A stretch of DNA of 64,000 nucleotides from Nonomuraea coxensis DSM 45129. GTDB taxonomy: Bacteria; Actinomycetota; Actinomycetes; Streptosporangiales; Streptosporangiaceae. Where the stretch lies: positions 6,564,001-6,628,000 of the forward strand of contig NZ_CP068985.1 of the NCBI RefSeq assembly GCF_019397265.1, read 5' to 3'. Under the pieces are notes generated by a model. It was not told the DNA's origin. It did no database searches and was given only the letters and a program-made list of their open reading frames with translations. Made by a program: the position numbers and the translations under genes. Shown piece after piece: positions 57,475-64,000 of the stretch (position 1 is its first letter; each line of letters begins with the position of its first letter).

Positions 57475-60222
57475 GTGGCTTCCGGACGCCAGCGATTCTC
57501 GATCATCAGCGACGGCCTACCCAGCCAGCTGCCTGATGTCGATCCCAGTGAGACCAACGAGTGGCTCGAGTCTCTCGACAACGTCGTCAAGACCGAAGGC
57601 CGCACCAGAGCCCGCTACCTGATGCTGCGCATGCTGGAGCGGGCCCGCGAGCACCAGGTCGGCGTGCCGGGCCTGCGGAGCACCGACTACATCAACACCA
57701 TCCCGCCGGAGCGCGAGCCCTGGTTCCCGGGTGACGAGCACGTCGAGCGCCGCATCCGTGCCTACATCCGCTGGAACGCGGCGGTCATGGTGTCCCGGGC
57801 CAACGCCCGCACCAACGTCGGCGGTCACATCGCGACCTACGCCTCCGCCGCGTCGCTCTACGAGGTGGGCTTCAACCACTTCTTCCGCGGCAAGGACCAC
57901 GGCGAGTCGGGCGACCAGGTCTTCTTCCAGGGCCACGCCGCGCCGGGCATCTACGCCCGCGCCTTCCTGGAGGGCCGGCTCAACGAGTCGCAGCTCGACG
58001 CGTTCCGCCAGGAGCTGTCGCACGGCTTCCACGGCCTGCCCTCCTACCCGCACCCGCGGCTCATGCCCGACTTCTGGGAGTTCCCGACCGTCTCCATGGG
58101 CCTCGGCCCGATCGGCGCGATCTACCAGGCGCGGTTCAACCGCTACCTGCTCAACCGCCAGATCAAGGACACCAGCCGCAGCCACGTGTGGGCCTTCCTC
58201 GGCGACGGCGAGATGGACGAGCCCGAGTCGCTCGGCGCCATCGGCGTGGCCGCCCGCGAGGAGCTGGACAACCTCACGTTCGTCATCAACTGCAACCTGC
58301 AGCGGCTCGACGGCCCCGTACGCGGCAACGGCAAGATCATCCAGGAGCTGGAGTCCTACTTCCGCGGCGCCGGCTGGAACGTCATCAAGGTCGTCTGGGG
58401 CCGCGACTGGGACCCGCTGCTCGCCGCCGACGTCGACGGCGTGCTGGTCAACCAGATGAACACCACGCCCGACGGCCAGTTCCAGACCTACTCGGTCGAG
58501 TCGGGCGCCTACATCCGCGAGCACTTCTTCGGCTCCGACCCGCGCCTGCGCAAGATGGTCGAGCACCTGTCCGACGACGACATCCGCAAGCTGTCGCGCG
58601 GCGGCCACGACTACCGCAAGGTCTACGCGGCCTTCAAGGCGGCCCGCGAGCACGTCGGCCAGCCGACCGTGATCCTCGCCCAGACCATCAAGGGCTGGAC
58701 CCTCGGCAAGGACTTCGAGGCGCGCAACGCCACGCACCAGATGAAGAAGCTCACCAAGGCCGAGCTCAAGGAGTTCAGGGACCGGCTCTACCTGCCGATC
58801 CCCGACTCGGCGCTGGAAGGCGACCTGCCGCCCTACTTCCACCCGGGCGAGAACGACGCCGAGATCCAGTACATGAAGGAGCGCCGGGCCGCGCTCGGCG
58901 GCGTGCTGCCGAAGCGCGTCCAGCGGGCCAAGCCGATCAAGCTGCCGGGCGACGAGGTCTACAAGTCCTTCGGCAAGGGCTCCGGCAAGCAGCAGGTGGC
59001 CACCACCATGGCGTTCGTCCGCCTGCTCAAGGACCTCATGCGCGACAAGGAGATCGGCCACCGGTTCGTGCCGATCATCCCCGACGAGGCGCGCACGTTC
59101 GGCATGGACGCCATGTTCCCGTCGGCGAAGATCTACTCGCCGCACGGCCAGACGTACGAGGCCGTCGACCGGGAGCTGCTGCTGTCGTACAAGGAGGCCG
59201 TGCAGGGCCAGATCCTGCACGAGGGCATCAGCGAGTCGGGCTCGATGGCCTCGGCGATCGCCGCCGGCACCTCCTACGCCACGCACGGCGAGCACATGAT
59301 CCCGATCTACATCTTCTACTCGATGTTCGGGTGGCAGCGCACCGGCGACCAGATGTGGCAGATGGGCGACCAGATGACCCGCGGCTTCCTGCTGGGCGCC
59401 ACGGCCGGCCGCACCACGCTCAACGGCGAGGGCCTGCAGCACGAGGACGGCCACACGCCGCTCATCGCCTCCACCAACCCCGCCGCGATCTCCTACGACC
59501 CGTCATGGGCGTTCGAGGTGGCCCACATCGTCAAGGACGGCCTGCGGCGCATGTACGGCGACCAGCCGGAGGACGTCTTCTACTACCTGACCGTCTACAA
59601 CGAGCCCTACCTGCAGCCCGCCGAGCCGGCGAACCTCGACGTGCAGGCCCTGCTCAAGGGTCTCTACAAGTTCGCCGAGGGGCCGCGGACGGAGGGCCCG
59701 AAGGCCAACATCCTGTCCTCGGGCGTGGCCGGCCCGTGGGCGATGGAGGCGCAGCGCCTGCTCGCCGAGGACTGGGGCGTCTCCGCCGACGTGTGGTCGG
59801 CCACGTCCTGGTCGGAGCTGCGCCGCGAGGCGCTGGCCTGCGAGGAGCACAACCTGCTCAACCCGGAGGCCGAGCAGCGCGTCCCCTACGTCACCCAGGC
59901 GCTGTCCGGCGCCCAGGGGCCGTTCGTGGGGGTCAGCGACTACATGAAGGCCGTCCAGGACCAGATCGCGCAGTGGGTGCCGGGTGACTGGTCCTCGCTG
60001 GGCACCGACGGGTTCGGCCTGTCCGACACGCGCTCGGCGCTGCGCCGCCACTTCCACGTGGACGCGGCCTCGATCACGCTGGCGGTGCTGACCCAGCTCG
60101 TACGCCGCAAGGAGCTCGACGGCGAGGTGCTGCGCGAGGCCATCGCCCGCTACCACCTCAAGAACGGCGTCACCGAGGCCGGCGGCGCGGAGAGCAACGA
60201 CACCCAGTCGATGGGCGTCTGA
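57475..60222 (+). CDS. aceE: Pyruvate dehydrogenase E1 component, homodimeric type
   Basis: A 915-residue thiamine diphosphate enzyme decarboxylating pyruvate for the PDH complex. The order is homodimeric (AceE): TPP-binding region with [16 protein letters not shown] and [11 protein letters not shown] (the GDG...N motif), then the pyrimidine domain with [20 protein letters not shown], then the transketolase C-terminal domain. The GTG at 57475 is preferred, with GGAAGG upstream and homologous N-termini; the ATG at 57424 would add 17 residues. Control may act through the long leader. A strong terminator follows. Confidence 0.95.
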   Translation: MASGRQRFSIISDGLPSQLPDVDPSETNEWLESLDNVVKTEGRTRARYLMLRMLERAREHQVGVPGLRSTDYINTIPPEREPWFPGDEHVERRIRAYIRWNAAVMVSRANARTNVGGHIATYASAASLYEVGFNHFFRGKDHGESGDQVFFQGHAAPGIYARAFLEGRLNESQLDAFRQELSHGFHGLPSYPHPRLMPDFWEFPTVSMGLGPIGAIYQARFNRYLLNRQIKDTSRSHVWAFLGDGEMDEPESLGAIGVAAREELDNLTFVINCNLQRLDGPVRGNGKIIQELESYFRGAGWNVIKVVWGRDWDPLLAADVDGVLVNQMNTTPDGQFQTYSVESGAYIREHFFGSDPRLRKMVEHLSDDDIRKLSRGGHDYRKVYAAFKAAREHVGQPTVILAQTIKGWTLGKDFEARNATHQMKKLTKAELKEFRDRLYLPIPDSALEGDLPPYFHPGENDAEIQYMKERRAALGGVLPKRVQRAKPIKLPGDEVYKSFGKGSGKQQVATTMAFVRLLKDLMRDKEIGHRFVPIIPDEARTFGMDAMFPSAKIYSPHGQTYEAVDRELLLSYKEAVQGQILHEGISESGSMASAIAAGTSYATHGEHMIPIYIFYSMFGWQRTGDQMWQMGDQMTRGFLLGATAGRTTLNGEGLQHEDGHTPLIASTNPAAISYDPSWAFEVAHIVKDGLRRMYGDQPEDVFYYLTVYNEPYLQPAEPANLDVQALLKGLYKFAEGPRTEGPKANILSSGVAGPWAMEAQRLLAEDWGVSADVWSATSWSELRREALACEEHNLLNPEAEQRVPYVTQALSGAQGPFVGVSDYMKAVQDQIAQWVPGDWSSLGTDGFGLSDTRSALRRHFHVDAASITLAVLTQLVRRKELDGEVLREAIARYHLKNGVTEAGGAESNDTQSMGV

Positions 60223-60231
60223 CAGATCGGT

Positions 60232-60272
60232 CAGGGACGCTCCCGCGGAGGTCATTCGCGGGAGCGTCCCTG
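60232..60272 (+). terminator. Strong terminator after aceE
   Basis: CAGGGACGCTCCCGCG (60232-60247) and CGCGGGAGCGTCCCTG (60257-60272) are perfect 16-base arms around a 9-base loop, followed by TGTTC. It begins ten bases after the aceE stop codon. Confidence 0.85.
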
Positions 60273-60397
60273 TGTTCGGGGGACGGACGGGTGAGGCGGC
60301 ACGTTAGGAGGGGTACGGGCCGCCTCACCCACGTTTGGTGCGACGTCGCGTATTGTGGGCACTCTTCCCCCGGAGTAGACGAGGGGAAGTTTGTGCC

Positions 60398-61903
60398 ATG
60401 CGAGGTGTCCTAGCCGCCGCGCTGCTCGTCGCGGCCGCCGGCTGTTCCGCCGTTCCAGCCGACCCCGCCGTGCGGTCCGCCACAGGGCTCCAGGGCAGCG
60501 CCGCCCAGGTCGAATGGGGTCCGTGCACCGACATCAAGCGCCCTGACGGCGAGCCGCCGGCCCGTCAGGACAGCTCGGTGCGGTGCGGCAAGCTCGCGGT
60601 GCCGCTCGACTACGACAAGCCGGACGGCGAGAAGATCGATCTGGCGCTGATCAAGATGCCGGCGACTGGGCAGCGGCTCGGCTCGATGGTGTTCAACTTC
60701 GGCGGCCCGGGAGCCTCCGGCGTGGACACGCTGGACCAGGCGGGCAAGGCCCTCGCCCCGCTGCGCACCCGCTACGACCTGGTCAGCTTCGACCCGCGTG
60801 GCGTCGAGCGCAGCTCCGGGGTGCGGTGCGGCGACGGCGCCCAGATGGATCGCTTCACCGCCCTCGACACGCTGCCGCCCGACGACCGCACGCACCGCGA
60901 GGGCGCGCAGATGAACAAGCAGTTCGCCGCCCTGTGCGAGAAGAACTCCGGCAAGATCCTGCCCTACGTCGGCACCGTCAACGCCGCCCGTGACATGGAC
61001 CGCATCCGCGCCGCCGTGGGCGACCCCAAGCTCAACTACGTCGGCATGTCGTACGGCACCCAGCTCGGCGCCGTCTACGCCACCCTGTTCCCCAAGAACG
61101 TGGGCCGCATGGTGCTGGACGCGCCGCTCGACCCGACGATCACCTTCGAGCAGCGTACGATCGCGCAGACGCGCGGCTTCCAGCACGCCTACGACAGCTT
61201 CCTGAAGGCGTGCGTGAAGGACGGCACGTGCGCGGTCGGCAAGGACGTGGCGACGGCCAACACCAACGTCGAGAACCTCATGAACGAGCTGACCGCCAAG
61301 CCCATCAAGGTCGGCGACCGCGAGCTCACCCAGGGGCTCGCCTCGACGGGCGTGGCCGCCGCGCTGTACTCCGAGCTGACCTGGCCGTTCCTGGAGCAGG
61401 CGCTCAGCGAGGCGCTGCACGGCCGCGGCGAGGCGCTGCTCTACCTGGCCGACACCTACACCGGGCGGTCCACGGACGGCAGCTACTCGACGCAGATGAC
61501 CAGCTTCCCCGCCATCACCTGCGTGGACACCGCCGAACGGCCGAGCGAGGCCGAGCTGCGGCGCACCGAGCAGCAGGCGATGCGGATCTCGCCGCTGTTC
61601 GGCAGCGAGGGGTCCGGCGGGCTGTGCCGGGTGTGGCCGGTCAAGGGCAGCGACCAGGCGCGGCACGTGAACGCGACCGGCTCCGCGCCGATCCTGGTGA
61701 TCGGCGGCAAGGGCGACCCGGCCACGCCGTACGAGTGGGCGCCCAAGCTGACGGAGCAGCTCAAGACCGCGACGCTGGTGACGTACGAGGGCGAGGGGCA
61801 CGGCGCCTACCTGTCCGGCAGCAAGTGCATCCAGGGGCTCGTGGACACCTATCTCATCAACGGAAAAGTGCCCCAGAAGGGCGCCACCTGCCCGGCGGCC
61901 TAG
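60398..61903 (+). CDS. Secreted lipoprotein alpha/beta hydrolase, TAP-like peptidase (S33)
   Basis: A 501-residue exported enzyme of the tripeptidyl-aminopeptidase (SlpD/SlpE) type. The signal peptide ends in the lipobox LVAAAGC, so it is anchored to the membrane. The alpha/beta-hydrolase core has MVFNFGGPGASGVD (oxyanion loop), the nucleophile in YVGMSYGTQLGAVYA, the TAP-type C-terminal domain, the acid in VIGGKGDPATP and the base in YEGEGHGAYL. It would cleave N-terminal tripeptides or similar peptides outside the cell. GAGGGG precedes the ATG at 60398 with a rather wide spacing. Confidence 0.9.
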   Translation: MRGVLAAALLVAAAGCSAVPADPAVRSATGLQGSAAQVEWGPCTDIKRPDGEPPARQDSSVRCGKLAVPLDYDKPDGEKIDLALIKMPATGQRLGSMVFNFGGPGASGVDTLDQAGKALAPLRTRYDLVSFDPRGVERSSGVRCGDGAQMDRFTALDTLPPDDRTHREGAQMNKQFAALCEKNSGKILPYVGTVNAARDMDRIRAAVGDPKLNYVGMSYGTQLGAVYATLFPKNVGRMVLDAPLDPTITFEQRTIAQTRGFQHAYDSFLKACVKDGTCAVGKDVATANTNVENLMNELTAKPIKVGDRELTQGLASTGVAAALYSELTWPFLEQALSEALHGRGEALLYLADTYTGRSTDGSYSTQMTSFPAITCVDTAERPSEAELRRTEQQAMRISPLFGSEGSGGLCRVWPVKGSDQARHVNATGSAPILVIGGKGDPATPYEWAPKLTEQLKTATLVTYEGEGHGAYLSGSKCIQGLVDTYLINGKVPQKGATCPAA

Positions 61904-61913
61904 TCTGGGGCGG

Positions 61914-62687
61914 GTGAACTACGAGCCGCTGATCGAGCAGGAAACCGAACGCCTCGCCGAGCTCGCCGAGCTCGCGGGCGACCTGTCCGCGCCCGTGCCC
62001 TCCTGCCCGGGGTGGACGATGGCCGAGCTGGTCACGCACGTCGGGCAGACGCACCGCTGGGCGGTGCACATGCTGCGCAACCAGGTGCAGGAGCGCGTGT
62101 GGTCGCGCCAGGTGCCGAGCGGGCTGCCCGAGGGGCGCGACGGGGACGCGGAGTGGCTGCGGGCTGGCGCGGCCGAGCTGGTGCGCACGCTGCGCGAGAC
62201 CGACCCGGACCTGCCGGTCTGGACCTGGGGACCGGACGGGCGGGCGGCCTGGTGGCCGCGGCGGATGGCGTACGAGCTGGTCGTGCACCGGGTCGACGCC
62301 GAGCTCGCGCTCGGTGTCGACCCGGTGATCCCGGCGGCGACCGCCGTGGACGGCGTCGAGGAGTTCCTGCACAATCTGCCGTCCGCGGTGTGGGTCACCC
62401 GGCCGCTGGCGGAGCTCGGCGTGGAGGGGGCCACGATCCACCTCCACGCCACCGACCCCGCCGGCGCCGTCCCGGGGTCCGGGGGCGCCCAGGGCGAGTG
62501 GACGATCACGCAGGGCCCCGCGGGGCGCGTCGAGTGGACGCGCGGCCACGCCAAGGGCGACGTCGCCGTGCGGGGCCCGGCCGCGGACCTGCTCCTGCTG
62601 CTCTACGGCCGCCGCTCGCCCGACGCGCTCACCCTCCACGGCGACCGCGACCTCCTGACCCGCTGGCTCACCGCCGCGGCCTTCTGA
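61914..62687 (+). CDS. Maleylpyruvate isomerase family protein (mycothiol-type DinB fold)
   Basis: A 257-residue protein. The N-terminal DinB-like helical bundle has CPGWTMAELVTHVGQTHRWA and the metal-binding pattern RMAYELVVHRVDAELAL (Glu-x3-His). The C-terminal domain is of the sterol-carrier-like type common in this family. Such proteins are mycothiol-dependent or mycothiol-transferring enzymes of the TIGR03083 group. The GTG at 61914 is ten bases after the preceding stop, so it is probably cotranscribed with the hydrolase. The exact substrate is unknown. A strong hairpin follows. Confidence 0.82.
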   Translation: MNYEPLIEQETERLAELAELAGDLSAPVPSCPGWTMAELVTHVGQTHRWAVHMLRNQVQERVWSRQVPSGLPEGRDGDAEWLRAGAAELVRTLRETDPDLPVWTWGPDGRAAWWPRRMAYELVVHRVDAELALGVDPVIPAATAVDGVEEFLHNLPSAVWVTRPLAELGVEGATIHLHATDPAGAVPGSGGAQGEWTITQGPAGRVEWTRGHAKGDVAVRGPAADLLLLLYGRRSPDALTLHGDRDLLTRWLTAAAF

Positions 62688-62713
62688 CCCGCGCCCTGGC
62701 GTTCACGTCAGGG

Positions 62714-62756
62714 CCCTGGACGCGCCGCCGCTCGGCGATCGGCGGCGTGTCCAGGG
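62714..62756 (+). terminator. Terminator hairpin after the DinB-fold gene
   Basis: CCCTGGACGCGCCGCC (62714-62729) pairs with GGCGGCGTGTCCAGGG (62741-62756) with a single G-U wobble and an 11-base loop. It lies 27 bases after the stop codon. Confidence 0.75.
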
Positions 62757-63084
62757 CGCGGGGTGACGACGCGCCGCCCGCGCAACCCCTGGTTGTGAGC
62801 CCTGAGGGGTGCGGCGGGCCGGCGCGGCCCCGTGGCGGCCGGGATCGGCGGGGAAGGCGCTTCCCCCGGCCGGCGCACGGGCCATCACCTGCGGTGGAAG
62901 ATCCGGAAGAGCCCGGCCGAGCCCCGGCGGGGACAGCTGGGGAGCCCGCCCGTGGCCGCCCTCGGACCAGGTCACCATGCCGTCCATCGCCGTCTCCCTC
63001 TTTCTCGAACAAGACAACGATCCATCCGTGGAGCGACAACCCTATGTCGGTGTTTCCTCTTGACTTTTCGAACATCTGGGTGAC
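62757..63084. other. Gene-free stretch
   Basis: Only short unsupported frames occur here, none with a ribosome site or recognisable product. The A/T content rises from about 62990 towards the WYL regulator gene end at 63085. No repeat, tRNA or clear promoter is seen. Confidence 0.5.
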
Positions 63085-63813
63085 CTAGTCGAGGAGCGTG
63101 CCGTGCGCGACCATCTCGGGGACGTCGGTGGCGAAGCCCTCCAGCGGCCGGTCGGGGCAGCGCTCGGCGGTGACGGCGGCGGCCGCGATGCGGTCGAGCC
63201 GGAAGACCCGCACGTCGTCGCGGAGCCGGCACCAGCCCACGAGATACCAGAACCCGCCGCGCCCGCCGAGGAAGACGCCGGGCTCGACGTCGCGCGAGGT
63301 GAGCGCGCCCTTGGCGTCGGCGTAGTCGAGCCGAAGCACCCGCCGCCGCAGCAGCGCCTCCTCGATGGCGCGCGAGACGTGCTCGGCGCCGAGCGGCCGG
63401 ACCTCCCCTGCGCCCTCGCCGGGACGGCGGACGAGCTGCACCCGGCGGGCCAGCTCGCGGGCCAGCTCGCCCTCCGGCCCCGGCATGGCGGCGACGACCT
63501 TGCGCAGGGCGCTCTGGGCGTGGCGGCCGAACGGCTGCTCGCCCGCCTGGCTGAGCGCCACCGCGATGGCCACGGCCTCGGCGGGGCTGAAGTTGAGCGG
63601 CGGCAGGGACATCTTCTTGTCGATGGCGTAGCCGCCCTTGCGGCCCGGCTCGGCGTAGATGGGCACGCCCGACTCCTGGAGCGCCGTGATGTCGCGCTCG
63701 ATCGTGCGTACGCTGACCTCGAACCGCTCGGCGAGCGCGCGGGCGGAGCGGCAGCGGGGCGCGATGGCGCGCAGGTCCTCGACGAGCGCGTAGAGCCGGT
63801 CGGTACGGTTCAC
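63085..63813 (-). CDS. WYL-domain transcriptional regulator (YafY type)
   Basis: A 242-residue regulator. The N-terminal winged helix is RLYALVEDLRAIAPRCRSA followed by LAERFEVSVRTIERDITALQ. The WYL domain covers about 125-205: RRVLRLDYADAKGALTSRDV, then GGFWYLVGWCRLRDDVRVFR. The WYL triad appears as WYLVGW. WYL domains bind nucleic acids or small ligands and in some cases sense DNA damage or phage signals. The GTG at 63813 starts the HTH; no ribosome site is seen, so translation may be leaderless. The 187 bases from here to the window end hold no supported gene. Confidence 0.88.
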   Translation of the reverse strand: MNRTDRLYALVEDLRAIAPRCRSARALAERFEVSVRTIERDITALQESGVPIYAEPGRKGGYAIDKKMSLPPLNFSPAEAVAIAVALSQAGEQPFGRHAQSALRKVVAAMPGPEGELARELARRVQLVRRPGEGAGEVRPLGAEHVSRAIEEALLRRRVLRLDYADAKGALTSRDVEPGVFLGGRGGFWYLVGWCRLRDDVRVFRLDRIAAAAVTAERCPDRPLEGFATDVPEMVAHGTLLD

Positions 63814-64000
63814 AGCCGTGACGCTACGTGCCGCCACCGACAATCGCGGCTCCAGGCGCTCCCCCGCCACAGCCTCCTGTCCGCGCGGCGACGGCTTTGT
63901 CACCGCGCCGGCCACCGTTCCCGGCCTTCCGAGCCGCTCCCCGGACCGGGCGCCTTTCCCATCGGGCAAACCTGGCCGCCTTTTCCGCCCGCCCCGCGCC

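Noticed and set aside
57517-59454. Minus-strand frame opposite aceE
   Set aside because: Antisense shadow of a highly conserved gene, with no ribosome site or domain.

Overview
The window is chromosomal DNA from a high-GC actinomycete, most likely a Streptosporangiales member of the Nonomuraea type. The evidence is G/C-rich third codon positions, frequent GTG starts, a regulator combining XRE HTH domains with DUF5753, a polyphosphate glucokinase, a homodimeric-type AceE, a mycothiol-type DinB/maleylpyruvate isomerase fold protein, and DUF5709/DUF5997/DUF3052/DUF1918 proteins. The genus call is inference; no rRNA is present. Coordinates are read by eye, and family assignments come from recognised motifs rather than a search.

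Layout. 1-7.4 kb: the end of an amidohydrolase, a MarR regulator divergent from an ABC exporter but separated from it by a group II intron with its reverse transcriptase, then a stress block (Hsp20, an HspR-like MerR regulator, a hemerythrin-like protein, DUF5709) with a well-formed operator and two SigB-type promoters, and a HAD hydrolase. 7.5-17.4 kb: HrpA helicase, polyphosphate glucokinase, a secreted TIGR03118 protein, a second HAD hydrolase, DUF4253, an S-adenosyl methyltransferase and the tandem-HTH DUF5753 regulator. 17.6-23.1 kb: a plus-strand operon of poorly characterised genes ending in an Asp/Glu-racemase-family isomerase, an FAD monooxygenase and a membrane protein that joins sigma-factor-like and zinc anti-sigma-like modules. 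An intact IS1182-family element (23.1-24.9 kb) sits exactly at the stop codon of a secreted Xaa-Pro dipeptidyl-peptidase gene.

27-44 kb: a FadR-type regulator, small secreted and methyltransferase genes, then a tightly overlapped assimilatory nitrate operon in the order narK, nasA, a NasB-like flavoprotein, nirB, nirD, with GTNAC-type (GlnR-like) sites upstream. Next come a GNAT acetyltransferase, an aldo/keto reductase, a MocR-type regulator whose aminotransferase domain has lost its PLP-binding residues, and a TPR regulator-like protein.

44.3-51.6 kb is visibly decayed. It holds a shredded DUF4143 ATPase next to an intact homologue, a broken SigJ/ECF41-type sigma factor beside a frameshifted FAD oxidoreductase, a frameshifted membrane gene and a fragment of a UTRA-type GntR regulator. 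It ends at the 3' side of a tRNA-Val gene, so it may be an integrative-element relic. 51.7-64 kb is ordinary core: ROK kinase, AhpE-type peroxiredoxin, DUF3052, a YjbQ protein, a two-component system, aceE, a TAP-type lipoprotein hydrolase, a mycothiol-type protein and a WYL regulator.
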